The notes under the pieces: generated by a model
Told to the model about the DNA's origin: nothing
The model's database searches: none
What the model saw: the letters and a program-made list of their open reading frames with translations, nothing else
Position numbers and translations under genes: made by a program
Shown: piece after piece, positions 51,903 through 60,467 of the stretch
Position numbering within the stretch: position 1 is the first letter of the stretch
How the letters are laid out: each line of letters opens with the position of its first letter
Assembly (NCBI GenBank): GCA_037481695.1
Contig: JBBFLE010000003.1
Span: forward strand, 186,001-250,000
Source of the DNA: a bacterium
Lineage (GTDB): Bacteria > Desulfobacterota > Desulfocorpusculales > Desulfocorpusculum
Length of the DNA stretch: 64,000 bases
Direction: 5' to 3'

Positions 51903-52601
51903 TTACAAGTTCTCAAAGAGCTCCAGAACCTTCTGGGCATAGTGCCAGGGGGGCTCCTCGGCCTTCTCCAGGATTCGGTCCAGACGGTTGGGACCCAGCC
52001 AGTAAGCACACAGGGCCAGGGGGAGATCTCTGTACTTCTGCAGCATCTGGAACAGGTAATGGGTACCCAGGCGCACGTTGGTTGCCGGATGGATCAGGGT
52101 TTCACGATCCTTCCATGGTACCGAGACCTGGGAAGCCAGCTCCTGTCCCACCTCCGGCATGATCTGCATGAGGCCCATGGCCCCCCTGGGAGATTCCAGA
52201 TTTGGATTCCCGTCGCTTTCCACCAAGATTATTGAGAGGATTAGCTGAGGAGCCAAGCCGTAATCCCGGGAGGCCTCGTAGATGGCCTTCACCAGATTGC
52301 GCTTCTCCGATGGGTTCAGGTTACGGAAGCTGGCTGCCACAAACCACCTTATCTCTTCTATGCCCCAAGGTTCCTGGACTTGGCTACCCTGAAAGGCTTT
52401 CTGGGCCAGCTTCATCTCTCGGCCCCAGGGAGAAGCAGCCTGCCCAGGGCCGGTTCCCCCCCGAAGAGGCTCCGGGATTCCGGCTATCCAAACAGCCAGG
52501 GCAAGCCCTACTGCCACACAGGTTACAATTGTAAAGCTTCCAAGCCAAAAGACCCTCAAAGGCGTGCTTTGGAAAAGAAACCTCACTGCCCGGCCCAACA
52601 T
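51903..52601 (-). CDS. Membrane-anchored lytic transglycosylase (SLT domain)
   Basis: This 232-residue peptidoglycan-cleaving enzyme has an N-terminal membrane anchor (FTIVTCVAVGLALAVWIAGI, residues 23-42). An SLT/goose-lysozyme-like domain starts near residue 105. The catalytic Glu is in IILVESDGNP, followed by the family motif GAMGLMQIMPEVG and the late NVRLGTHYLFQMLQ and ALCAYWLGPNRLD. It is short compared with Slt70, more like MltC/EmtA cores. The leader contains a possible structured RNA (52663-52743). Confidence 0.9.
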   Translation of the reverse strand: MLGRAVRFLFQSTPLRVFWLGSFTIVTCVAVGLALAVWIAGIPEPLRGGTGPGQAASPWGREMKLAQKAFQGSQVQEPWGIEEIRWFVAASFRNLNPSEKRNLVKAIYEASRDYGLAPQLILSIILVESDGNPNLESPRGAMGLMQIMPEVGQELASQVSVPWKDRETLIHPATNVRLGTHYLFQMLQKYRDLPLALCAYWLGPNRLDRILEKAEEPPWHYAQKVLELFENL

Positions 52602-52851
52602 GGCCCACTCCTTTCCATCAGGAACCCCCTTTGAAATTGAGGGGTCTCCCGGTGTGGGGAAGGGTCAGCCGCCGGTCCAGGTTTGAACCGACCTGGTGAC
52701 GTGTTACAGGAAGGAACTAAGCTCCCTTGTGTTCAGGCTGACCGTTCGATTGTGTGAATAGCTTATGGGCCCCCAAGCCTTTGAGCGGCCCGGCTGACCT
52801 CTAAGCAATGTTTTTTAATGATAAGCCCCAAAACTCCCCCAAGTCAAATCC
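52602..52851. other. Intergenic region with a three-way-junction-like inverted repeat
   Basis: GGTCAGCC (52663-52670) and GGCTGACC (52736-52743) are perfect 8-bp inverted repeats. They enclose two internal hairpins: CCAGGT/ACCTGG, then ACA..AGGGA/TTCCT..TGT read on the - strand. Together they would make an 81-nt branched RNA in the leader of the lytic transglycosylase gene. I do not recognise it as a known riboswitch, tRNA or SRP RNA. Confidence 0.4.
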
Positions 52852-53082
52852 TCAATCCCTTTGCCCTGCTTCGGTCCATGGATCTATGGTGAGTTTTCGC
52901 CATAGCATGGCTGTGGGAACCACCAGCTCCCGTTCCCCTCCCCTTTCCAGGTAAAGATATCCCCTTACCCGGGAAATCCCCCTTGGCAGGAGTTTCACTG
53001 CACGAGCCTCTCCCACCACGAATTGAGTGCCAGCAGGGCCTGCGCCCACTATGAAGAAATCGTAACGGGGATCTCCCCACAT
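52852..53082 (-). CDS. Small hypothetical protein
   Basis: This is a possible 76-residue protein starting MWGDPRYDFFIVGAGPAGTQ and ending with a basic TMLWRK-like stretch (MLWRKLTIDPWTEAGQRD). The GAGPAG string resembles a flavin-binding loop, but no Rossmann fold can fit in this length, so I draw no function from it. GGAGGGAACAAGG lies before the chosen ATG, at a rather long distance. Codon use looks like that of the neighbours. It is an isolated gene with modest support. Confidence 0.4.
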   Translation of the reverse strand: MWGDPRYDFFIVGAGPAGTQFVVGEARAVKLLPRGISRVRGYLYLERGGERELVVPTAMLWRKLTIDPWTEAGQRD

Positions 53083-53466
53083 TTGCCTTGTTCCCTCCAT
53101 ACGGTTTAATATGATCCAACAAGCTCCTTCACAAAGCAATTGTGCTTGACTGGATTATTTGCAAGGATCTTCCAGTTTGGGGACTACCTTCCCAAACCCC
53201 GGGTGTGTTCACCATTTTGAGGCCCACACTTCTCAAGCACCCCTTAGGGAGATTCAGGCTGCTTTTGAGCACAACACAGTTAATCCCAGCACATCTCGAA
53301 GTTATCATGGATAGTTACCTACTGCTGGAGGATACTGATAACAAGACAAAGGGATATAGTGCCGCCAGCCACAGTGCTTGCGCCATGCTGGTGGCCCAGG
53401 TATAATTCGAGGCCGTTCCCAAGGCCAACAACGCCAATTCCACTTCAGGGGAAGGAGGAGTCCATC
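53083..53466. other. Intergenic region upstream of the thiolase gene
   Basis: No convincing gene is present. An imperfect hairpin, GCCGCCAGC (53361-53369) with GCTGGTGGC (53387-53395), and a GGCC-N-GGCC inverted repeat shortly after lie in the thiolase leader. A 32-codon frame at 53307-53405 has no ribosome-binding site. Confidence 0.4.
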
Positions 53467-54645
53467 ATGAAAGAGGCTGTAATATTGAGTGCCGTGAGAA
53501 CCCCTGTAGGCAGGTTCGGGGGCACACTCAAGGATGTCACGGACCGGGCCATGGCCTCTTTGGTCATAAAGGAGGCTGTGGCACGCGCCGGCGTGGAACC
53601 TGAGCAGGTGGAAGAAGTGGTTTTCTCCCAGCAGTACCGCACAGGAGAGCTGCCAGCCAACATGGCTCGTCCTGTGGCCATAGACGCTGGCATTCCCATA
53701 GAGGTCCCTCAGTACACGGTGGCCAAGGCTTGCGGAGGATCCCTCAAGACAGTCTTTCTGGCTGCCCAGGCTATAAAGGCCGGGGATGCTCAATTGCTGG
53801 TGGCAGGCGGGGTGGAGTCCATGTCCAATGCGGCTTATCTTCTTACAAAAGCCAGATGGGGTTATAGACTGGGCCATGGGCAACTCATGGATCAATTGGT
53901 TCTATATGACCCCATAAGCCGCAACACCATGGGTGAAACAGCCGAGAATGTGGCGGAAAGGTTTCAGATCAGCCGCGAGGATCAAGATCTTTTTGCCCTG
54001 GAAAGCCAGAGGAAGGCTGCTTTGGCCCTGAGCCAGGGGCTTTTCCAGGAACAGATAGTGCCGGTACCAGTGCCCCAGGCAAAGGGGGGACATGTGCTCT
54101 TCAGCCAGGATGAGCATCCCAGGCCTGAGACCACGTTGGAAGGGCTGGCCAAGCTCAAGCCCGTGTTCCGCCAAGGGGGTACTGTCACTGCAGGAAACTC
54201 CAGCGGAATGAACGACGGGGCCGCTGCACTGGTGGTGGCTTCCAGGGAAAAGGCTGCTGCCCTTGGTCTGAGGCCTCTTGTTTCCATAGTGGGATACGCC
54301 TCTGTGGGAGTGGAGCCGGCCATCATGGGCATAGGCCCTGTGGCCGCCACCCGCAAGGTCTTGGAGAAGACCGGATTGTCCTTGGCAGACATAGACTTGA
54401 TAGAACTAAACGAGGCATTTGCCTCTCAGAGCCTTGCCTGTATCCGCCAGTTGGGGATGGATCCGGACAAGGTGAATGTGAACGGAGGAGCCATAGCCTT
54501 GGGGCATCCCATAAGCGCCACAGGAGGGGTAATACTCACCAAGCTCATATATGAGATGCGCCGCAGGGGCGTGGAGCTGGGGCTGGCCACCATGTGCCTC
54601 GGGGGTGGACAAGGTGTGGCCTTGATAGTCAAAAATGAGAGCTGA
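53467..54645 (+). CDS. Thiolase (acetyl-CoA C-acyltransferase)
   Basis: This is a 392-residue thiolase that cleaves or forms 3-ketoacyl-CoA. The catalytic residues are Cys89 ([10 protein letters not shown]), His347 ([11 protein letters not shown]) and Cys377 (MCLGGGQG), all in the expected places. The start is ATG behind AAGGAGGAG. It resembles biosynthetic/degradative acetoacetyl-CoA thiolases such as AtoB/PhaA; chain-length preference cannot be read. It stands alone, with a terminator at 54706-54746. Confidence 0.93.
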   Translation: MKEAVILSAVRTPVGRFGGTLKDVTDRAMASLVIKEAVARAGVEPEQVEEVVFSQQYRTGELPANMARPVAIDAGIPIEVPQYTVAKACGGSLKTVFLAAQAIKAGDAQLLVAGGVESMSNAAYLLTKARWGYRLGHGQLMDQLVLYDPISRNTMGETAENVAERFQISREDQDLFALESQRKAALALSQGLFQEQIVPVPVPQAKGGHVLFSQDEHPRPETTLEGLAKLKPVFRQGGTVTAGNSSGMNDGAAALVVASREKAAALGLRPLVSIVGYASVGVEPAIMGIGPVAATRKVLEKTGLSLADIDLIELNEAFASQSLACIRQLGMDPDKVNVNGGAIALGHPISATGGVILTKLIYEMRRRGVELGLATMCLGGGQGVALIVKNES

Positions 54646-54705
54646 ATACGGAAAGCGCCTGCTTGGCTTTTCCCTTTATGGTCCAAGAATTTGAAAAAGA
54701 CTCCC

Positions 54706-54746
54706 AGCCCGCATCATTCGAAAATAGTGCATGGTGCGGGCTTTTC
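54706..54746 (+). terminator. Rho-independent terminator of the thiolase gene
   Basis: AGCCCGCA (54706-54713) and TGCGGGCT (54735-54742) form an 8-bp stem with a 21-base loop, followed by TTTTCT, 60 bp after the stop. Confidence 0.7.
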
Positions 54747-54891
54747 TAATATTGGATGAGCATAGGCTTTCATCTGGGGTCTTGCTTGGGCTGGAAGCTG
54801 GGAAATGACCATAAGGGTTTTGGGGGCAAAGGCCCCCAAGACCCCCATGGCTCCAGAAAATCATCCTGGCAAAGGCGCCGGGGCCCAAGCC

Positions 54892-56046
54892 TCAGTCAAG
54901 ATCGCCTCCCTGGTTCAGGAGAAAAGACTCCTGAGTACTCGCCAGATCAAGGATCTGCTGGGGCACCTGGCTTTGGGGGATGAGTTTGCCCTTGAGCCAG
55001 AACCAGCGCTTGTTCTCCGGGGCTTCTTGTTTGTGCTTGCTCTGAAGGATTCCGGGCTTGAGCCCCTCTTTGACCAGCTTGCCCTTGAACCTGGCTGTGA
55101 AGGTGGTTGAGGGATCATCTGTGAACTGGCTTGTGGCCCATAGCTCTTCCTTGCCCGTGGAAAGGATCAGAAAATCCAGAGGCAGAATCAAAACCTCATT
55201 GTCCTCATCCTCTGTTTCAGACTCCCAGTAAAGCAGGCCGCCTAGAACTTGAGTTTCTGGATCCCAATGGGCCAGGTGCAAGTAACCGGTCAGTTTCCTC
55301 TCGTCCCCCTGGAGACCCAGCTCACTCCAGTCGTGTCCTTTCTTGAGGAAGATGGTGAGGCGAATCCAGCCATCCACCCAGGCTTCCACACCCTCTGAAG
55401 GGGTGGGTGAGGGTTCTGGATTGGGTGCAGGAGGAGGATTGGGGTTCAAGGTTATGCTCACCTGTGCGCTCTTGGGAGAAGAGATGTTCCCAGCAGCATC
55501 CTTGGCCCAGGCATAGAGGGTCTTGGTGCCAGCCGAAGAGAAGGTATAACTAGAAGGCGCAGAACCGCTCCAGCCCGATGGGGGTGTCGAGCCTGACTCG
55601 CTCAAAGCGTAGCCCGTCACACCCACGTTGTCCGTGGCAGTGAAAGAGGTGATAGGCACCGTGAGGGATGTTGATGTTGAGGGTATGGTAAAGCTTGTCA
55701 CAGTGGGCGAAGTGGTGTCAGTTGCAGGCTTGCTAGAGGGATCCCCAGGGAAGGTCCTGGCATTTATCTCAGAGAGGTTGCTGAAGCCGTCTCCATCAGA
55801 GTCCTTGGCTTCTAACGCTGCATTGAAGGTGTGATTTCCTATGGAAGGGTTGGCAAAGTCAGAGCCAAAGGTATTTACGCTTGGCGTACGTGTGTGGCAC
55901 AAACTGCAGCTGTCCACGGCCGTCCTGGAGGTGTTGTACTTGGAATTGAACTGTGTGAGATAAGAAGACTTGGGCCACGCCTGTGAGGCCCCCAGGAATC
56001 CTGCAAGGCAGACAAATAGGAAAAAGGCCTTCTTTTTTCTGATCAT
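54892..56046 (-). CDS. Secreted single-CxxCH protein with calcium-binding-type repeat and Ig-like domain
   Basis: This 384-residue exported protein has signal peptide KAFFLFVCLAGFLGASQAW. A single heme-attachment motif CSLCH lies near residue 47. The acidic repeat AKDSDGDGFSNLSEINA near residues 79-95 resembles thrombospondin type 3/dockerin-like Ca2+ sites. A Ser/Thr-rich Ig-like domain follows (TDTTSPTVTSFTIPSTST, YAWAKDAAGNISSPKSAQVS), then a Pro-rich linker and a unique C-terminal domain. It is a paralogue of the gene at 56424-57248 over the first ~100 residues. It lies downstream of the porin-cytochrome genes. It may be a surface or periplasmic electron-transfer accessory (inference). 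Confidence 0.75.
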   Translation of the reverse strand: MIRKKKAFFLFVCLAGFLGASQAWPKSSYLTQFNSKYNTSRTAVDSCSLCHTRTPSVNTFGSDFANPSIGNHTFNAALEAKDSDGDGFSNLSEINARTFPGDPSSKPATDTTSPTVTSFTIPSTSTSLTVPITSFTATDNVGVTGYALSESGSTPPSGWSGSAPSSYTFSSAGTKTLYAWAKDAAGNISSPKSAQVSITLNPNPPPAPNPEPSPTPSEGVEAWVDGWIRLTIFLKKGHDWSELGLQGDERKLTGYLHLAHWDPETQVLGGLLYWESETEDEDNEVLILPLDFLILSTGKEELWATSQFTDDPSTTFTARFKGKLVKEGLKPGILQSKHKQEAPENKRWFWLKGKLIPQSQVPQQILDLASTQESFLLNQGGDLD

Positions 56047-56116
56047 GATAACCTCCTTCTCATCTGTTTCTTAACCGGAGCTTCTGCCGGCCTTCCACTC
56101 TTGCAAGCAACTCCTG

Positions 56117-56131
56117 TACCACTGTGTGGTA
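56117..56131. promoter_or_regulatory. Palindrome TACCAC-N3-GTGGTA upstream of the 384-aa gene
   Basis: This perfect 6-3-6 palindrome lies 70 bp before the start codon. A near-identical sequence lies at 57371-57385 in front of the paralogue, suggesting a shared regulator. Confidence 0.55.
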
Positions 56132-56381
56132 TGAGCTAAACTGCTTGATTTTAATAGCCTTATTCCCGGAGGATCCCCAGGCCCTCCCAAAAATCGTAAC
56201 AGCAAGTTCGAAATGGTACACAAAACTGATCTGAATCATGGGAGGGACAGCCTTGGGCATGCATTGATGGTGTGCTTGGGTCTGCGTACGGCGTGGCTTT
56301 CCACAAGCGAAGAAGCGCGTCCATCCCAAGCCCGGTACTTCATTGAGGCAAGAGAGGAAGATTTTGCCTGCAGGGAGGAAA

Positions 56382-56413
56382 AAAGGGGAAGGGTAAAACA
56401 TCCCTTCCCCTTT
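56382..56413 (-). terminator. Rho-independent terminator of the 274-aa CxxCH gene
   Basis: On the - strand AAAGGGGAAGGG and CCCTTCCCCTTT form a 12-bp perfect stem with an 8-base loop, continuing into a T-rich TTTTTT-CC tail. It lies 10 bp after the stop. Confidence 0.88.
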
Positions 56414-56423
56414 GGCTTAGATT

Positions 56424-57248
56424 TCACTTGGGAGGGCTAGGAACACTGGATTCCGGAACCATCCTACCTACCAGCTTGAGCCCTGCTGCCCTGTGCTCCC
56501 CGCCTGAGGTCACCTCCACCAGGTAACCTCCAAGACTAAGCATGCGAACCAGCCCCAGGCCGCCACCTCTGGCCTCTCTGGCCAGGATCTGGCCGCTGAA
56601 GCTGACTCTGAGACCATCTCCTGAATCCACGCCTGTGTCTGAATGCATCCAGACCAAGAAGGCCATAGAATTGCCGGGTGTCACATGAAGATCTCCTGTG
56701 GCCCACTGCTCCCAGGAATTTGTCTGGGAGTTCAAAACCCAAAGCACAGTGTCAGCAAAGAACTCGTCACCTTCCAAAGCAGTATTGGGATCCTGGAAGG
56801 TGCCCAGGTGAAGGTAAGCGTTGGCCGTGCCCCTCTCCAAGACCAGCCTGGGACCCCCTGCCAGTCGGCCTTTGGTTATGAGCTTGAGCTGGAACCACTG
56901 GTTCTCATAGCTCGTAAGATCAACGGGCCCAGGCCCGGGTCCTGAGGGTTTGCTGTTGGCATCACCAGGCAAGGTCCCGGCTTGAAGCTCCACTAGATTT
57001 GTGAAGCCGTCGCTATCCGAATCCTGTGCTTCTATGGCTTCAAAACTGTTGTTGGCTGCCTCAAAGGCCTGACCATAGGCGTTTCTGGGGGCTTGTCCGG
57101 ATGTGCTTGTGTGACAAACAGTGCAGCTGTAAGAAGAGCTATACCTGCTATTAAGATCGCTCAAGTAAGAGCCTACTGCATAGGCCTGCAAGACCCACCC
57201 CAGAGAAAAAGCCAAGACCAAGACCGTGACAAATCCCGTTTTTCTCAT
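56424..57248 (-). CDS. Secreted single-CxxCH protein with calcium-binding-type repeat
   Basis: This 274-residue exported protein has signal peptide VTVLVLAFSLGWVLQAYA, then SYLSDLNSRYSSSYSCTVCH with one heme-binding motif. The acidic repeat EAQDSDSDGFTNLVELQAG follows near residue 75. The C-terminal ~170 residues are a beta-rich domain I do not recognise (QLKLITKGRLAGGPRLVLER). The N-terminal third is clearly paralogous to the gene at 54892-56046, while the C-terminal domains differ. The start is ATG behind AGGAGGAAC. Two copies of TGCCACAATG, 11 bp apart, lie upstream. Confidence 0.75.
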   Translation of the reverse strand: MRKTGFVTVLVLAFSLGWVLQAYAVGSYLSDLNSRYSSSYSCTVCHTSTSGQAPRNAYGQAFEAANNSFEAIEAQDSDSDGFTNLVELQAGTLPGDANSKPSGPGPGPVDLTSYENQWFQLKLITKGRLAGGPRLVLERGTANAYLHLGTFQDPNTALEGDEFFADTVLWVLNSQTNSWEQWATGDLHVTPGNSMAFLVWMHSDTGVDSGDGLRVSFSGQILAREARGGGLGLVRMLSLGGYLVEVTSGGEHRAAGLKLVGRMVPESSVPSPPK

Positions 57249-57639
57249 GAGTTCCTCCTTCCCATTTCTTGGTTTTTGCATCTGCGGCAGCCGAGCTGCC
57301 TTTTAGATAAGAAGCCAGAAAAACCCCCAGGCCCAGGTCAAATAGCTCCCAAGAGCCCATGCCACAATGATGCCACAATGTGGTATTGTTGGCAACTAGT
57401 TGGAATTAAAGGTTTTTAATTTGGAAATAGCTAGGGCTGCAGGCAGATTTCGGTTACGTTTTTGCACCTGGAGTTCAAAACCGATGCACAAAAGGAACAA
57501 GGGGTGGCTCTGGCAGAAATGCGGGCCCATCTCCTGAGCCAGTCATACAGGAAGCTTCTGATTGCTAGCCCGGGTAACGGGGCTGGAGGTATGAGCCCCG
57601 AAGGCGGTTTTATTATCGTGCCCTTTCTAACACCTAGGC
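57249..57639. other. Long leader / intergenic region between the porin and the CxxCH gene
   Basis: No gene is seen in 391 bp. It includes a GC-rich hairpin GGGGCT/AGCCCC near 57578-57598, just after the porin stop on the - strand, and the repeats at 57360-57385 described separately. I compared it by eye with the c-di-GMP-I riboswitch, common before cytochrome genes, and did not find its conserved core. Confidence 0.45.
57360..57385. promoter_or_regulatory. Tandem TGCCACAATG repeats with palindromic TGCCAC-N3-GTGGTA
   Basis: TGCCACAATG occurs at 57360 and again at 57371, one helical turn apart. The second copy extends to a near-perfect palindrome (57371-57385) matching the TACCAC-N3-GTGGTA site upstream of the paralogous gene. 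Confidence 0.55.
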
Positions 57640-59460
57640 TCAGAACTCCTTCCTCAAGGAGAAGGTGACCATGTTGGCGTCAAAGCCGTCCTTGGGACCA
57701 GTATGGTCCACAAGATAAGTGCGTTCCAGGGTCACCACTGGAGTCACATAGGGGTTCTTGTACCAGATCCTCAGGGCCAGGTCTGCCAGCCTCTCGTCGT
57801 TTTCCCCGCGGCTTTGGGCATAGCTGCCGTAGAGCCTGGCCCCAAGACCCTTGAAGATCCCCTCGTAACCGATGGAGCCAGTGTATATGATGGCATCCGA
57901 GTCAAAGCTGAAACGTGTAAAAGGAGAGGGTGGGCTCAGCAGAAAGTCCTTCTTGTCCTGTAGCTTCTCGTATGTGATGGAGCCATCCAGAGAAAGTCCA
58001 GGGGCGAACTTGGGCTGATAGGTGGCCCCAAAGATGTAGTCCTTGGTGTCCACCCTGAATTCTTGGTCAGGGTTTGATCTTCGCCTCCAGAGAAAGGTGC
58101 CGTAAAGAGATAGATTCTCAATGGGAGTCTTCCACCTTATGCGCGCCTTGGCTATGTTCTCGCTCTCAGGTGAGATCCAGGTATAGGGATTGCTGAAGTC
58201 AGCCCCCTGGTATTCCCCCAGGATGCTCAAAGTCTTTATGGGCTTCCACTCTGCCGAACCGATCCAGCCGTGTACCCATTGCTGATTCTTCAAGGTGTCC
58301 TCTCCGGCCTTGATATCCGGAGGCTCCTGACCATCCGTGTCCAAGCTTCTGTATTGTGCCCTGTAACCAGCCCTCAGGGTCAGATTATCCAGGGGCAAAT
58401 ACTCCACCTGAAAGGTGCCGGTGTGGGCCAACTGTCTGAAGTCCACATCCACGTTGTTGAAAAAGGGAGGCTCATCGGTATTGGTTCTGCCCGCCTGGGA
58501 AAGAGTATGGAAACGATAGTCCAGGTGCAGTATCACCTTGGGGATCAAGAGGAAACTGAGCCCCATCTCCCCCACATGGGTATTGAAGAGTAGGTGAGCA
58601 TCCCCTGGATTCACCAATAGTACCGGCCTGGTGAAAAGGCTTGCATTGCTCTCGGAGTGGGCAAAGATATAGCCTGCATCCAGATCCAGCCTTTCCCCCA
58701 ATTTGGTATGGGCCTTAAGGGTAGTCACATAAGTCTCCACACGCTCATCCCTGCCCTCTATCTGTGCTGGGCCGTCTATGTCATCGGTATTCTTGTAAGT
58801 CCAGTAGGATTGCTTCAGGTGGAAGTTCCACGCCCCGGCTCTTAGATCTGCGGCTGCGAAAACCTCGTCCAACCTTTCATGGAAATCCAGAATCTGGGAG
58901 TCTACCGCCAAAAAAGGGCGAGGCACCCTGCCGTCTCCCTCCCTGTCAGCATGGCGGTAACCCATGGTCAGCCGCAGCTCCTCGCTTGGCAGCACTGCCA
59001 GGTTCACCCCAGCCGAGCGCCTAATGCTGTGGAAGTCGTGATTGTCCGTGAGAAGCCCCTCATCCTCCCTGTTGAAGGACCAACGATATTCCCTGTAAGA
59101 GCCGCTCAGGTCATAGGCCTTGTCCTTTTTTATCTGAAGCCTGGCGAATGGGAATGGGTCGCCTATGCCATTGGCCGTGAGGCTGAAGTAATCCACAAGC
59201 CCCCCGGCCGTTGACCGACCCCAAAGATTCAGGTCAAAGAGCCTTGGCCCGTCAAACAGATTCACCACTTCCTTGTATCGATCCTTGGAGCCGTCTATGT
59301 CCACCAGGCGCCAGCCGGCCTCTATTTCCCCTCCCACCTGAAAACCGGCTATGGAAAGGTTCCCTTGCTCTTCTGCCGCCGCGGGCTTGCCTGCCCCAAC
59401 GCCCCAGAACACCCAAGCACTCAGTGCCATCAGGGCCATGAATCCAGTTGCTCTTTTCAT
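57640..59460 (-). CDS. MtrB/PioB-type outer-membrane beta-barrel porin
   Basis: This is a 606-residue predicted outer-membrane protein. It has a signal peptide (MKRATGFMALMALSAWVFWG...AAAEE) and a barrel made of alternating strands with aromatic girdles, ending in the typical C-terminal Phe (SLRKEF). The N-terminal part after cleavage, VGGEIEAGWRLVDIDGSKDRYKE in segments, and LSGSYREYRWSFNREDEGLL match the decaheme-associated MtrB/PioB family. Such a porin wraps an MtrA-type decaheme cytochrome to carry electrons across the outer membrane. It directly follows the decaheme gene: the ATG is 15 bp past that stop, behind GAGAGGGGG. Confidence 0.87.
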   Translation of the reverse strand: MKRATGFMALMALSAWVFWGVGAGKPAAAEEQGNLSIAGFQVGGEIEAGWRLVDIDGSKDRYKEVVNLFDGPRLFDLNLWGRSTAGGLVDYFSLTANGIGDPFPFARLQIKKDKAYDLSGSYREYRWSFNREDEGLLTDNHDFHSIRRSAGVNLAVLPSEELRLTMGYRHADREGDGRVPRPFLAVDSQILDFHERLDEVFAAADLRAGAWNFHLKQSYWTYKNTDDIDGPAQIEGRDERVETYVTTLKAHTKLGERLDLDAGYIFAHSESNASLFTRPVLLVNPGDAHLLFNTHVGEMGLSFLLIPKVILHLDYRFHTLSQAGRTNTDEPPFFNNVDVDFRQLAHTGTFQVEYLPLDNLTLRAGYRAQYRSLDTDGQEPPDIKAGEDTLKNQQWVHGWIGSAEWKPIKTLSILGEYQGADFSNPYTWISPESENIAKARIRWKTPIENLSLYGTFLWRRRSNPDQEFRVDTKDYIFGATYQPKFAPGLSLDGSITYEKLQDKKDFLLSPPSPFTRFSFDSDAIIYTGSIGYEGIFKGLGARLYGSYAQSRGENDERLADLALRIWYKNPYVTPVVTLERTYLVDHTGPKDGFDANMVTFSLRKEF

Positions 59461-59474
59461 CTGTACACCCCCTC

Positions 59475-60350
59475 TCACTGGAAGAAGCGGCGGCTAAAGT
59501 TGGAGCCGTGTATCTGGGTGTGGCAGTTGATGCAGGAGGCCGGGGCAAAATGAACCACCCCGTGGCATTCCACACAAAGCCTCCTCACGTCCCGCCTGAT
59601 CAACATGAATCTGTTGGGAGAGCCGTGGGGTTCGTGGCACACCATGCAACCCTCCACCTTCACCGCCAGATGTTCGAAAACCCAGGGCCCCCTCTTCTCG
59701 GAATGACATTCAAAGCAAACATCATCGTTGAACTTATTCCACTTGCGAAGGCTGGCCCTTGTCCTTGTGCCATGGGGTGTGTGGCAATCGGTGCACCTGA
59801 TGGCCCCCTCCAGTACCTTGTGGCGGCTGGGCAGGTGGAATTTGCCCTTTACTTCCTGGTGACAGGAGAAACAAAGCTCAATTTCCTTGGCCTTGAGAAG
59901 GTGGGCTGCCTGGGGTGGAGAATGGATCTGGTGGCAGTCATTACAGGCCACGCTGGTGAGCTTGTGCGGGCTTCTTCGGAACTGGAAAAGCTCTTTCTGG
60001 CTTGAGTGGCACTTGAGACACCCCTCCGAGCGATCAAGCCCGCTGGCTTCCTTGAAAGAAAGAACCGCCCTGGGATCACCCGTGTCCACGTGCTTCTGAC
60101 CCGGGCCGTGGCATGACTCGCACCCTTGCATGGGTAGTGCAACCTTGGGATCCCCCACCCCCTTCCAGTGGGGGTCATGCTTGCCGAATGCAGAGTAAAG
60201 CTCCTGATGGCATCCCTGGCACACCTGGGAACCCACGTAGCCCTGCTCTTCCCCCCCTGCTGCGGCTGCTGTTATGCGTGCAAGAATAAGCGCTACCGCA
60301 GCCAAGACCAGCACCCCGGCGCTCCCCATCCACCAAGCTTTTCGGTTCAT
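59475..60350 (-). CDS. Decaheme c-type cytochrome, MtrA/DmsE family
   Basis: This 291-residue periplasmic cytochrome has an N-terminal membrane/signal segment (MGSAGVLVLAAVALILA). It has ten CxxCH motifs: CQGCH, CESCH, CLKCH, CNDCH, CFSCH, CTDCH, CFECH, CMVCH, CVECH and CINCH. Ten hemes in under 300 residues and the adjacent MtrB-like porin identify it as the electron wire of a porin-cytochrome complex. Recurrent CHxPHG patterns near hemes 6 and 8 are typical of MtrA/DmsE. It would receive electrons from inner-membrane or periplasmic cytochromes not seen here and pass them to an outer-surface acceptor. Confidence 0.93.
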   Translation of the reverse strand: MNRKAWWMGSAGVLVLAAVALILARITAAAAGGEEQGYVGSQVCQGCHQELYSAFGKHDPHWKGVGDPKVALPMQGCESCHGPGQKHVDTGDPRAVLSFKEASGLDRSEGCLKCHSSQKELFQFRRSPHKLTSVACNDCHQIHSPPQAAHLLKAKEIELCFSCHQEVKGKFHLPSRHKVLEGAIRCTDCHTPHGTRTRASLRKWNKFNDDVCFECHSEKRGPWVFEHLAVKVEGCMVCHEPHGSPNRFMLIRRDVRRLCVECHGVVHFAPASCINCHTQIHGSNFSRRFFQ

Positions 60351-60467
60351 CCTGGCGTCTCCCTCGGTCTGAAAGAGCTGCTGAACCCTGCCTGTTCCTC
60401 TGTCCTTGGCTCTCCATGGTCTTCCAGACAGTGTCCCTTGTCAACAAGAATCTGCCGTCTCCGGGCT

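Larger units (their letters stand above)
56047..56423. other. Intergenic region between the two single-CxxCH genes
   Basis: No gene is seen. It contains the terminator of the upstream gene at 56382-56413 and, nearer the downstream gene, a perfect palindrome at 56117-56131 (see separate entries). Confidence 0.6.

Noticed and set aside
52663-52743. SRP (4.5S) RNA or tRNA-Sec
   Set aside because: GGAAGGAA is present but the conserved closing stem of the SRP tetraloop is not. The 8-bp outer stem is not contiguous with a T arm and no CCA follows.
53307-53405. 32-codon frame ahead of the thiolase as a leader peptide
   Set aside because: No ribosome-binding site, no run of a single amino acid and no terminator hairpin with a T-run between it and the thiolase.
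57249-57639. c-di-GMP-I or cobalamin riboswitch before the CxxCH gene
   Set aside because: The conserved cores (for example GACGCAAAGCC of the c-di-GMP-I class) are not found on either strand.
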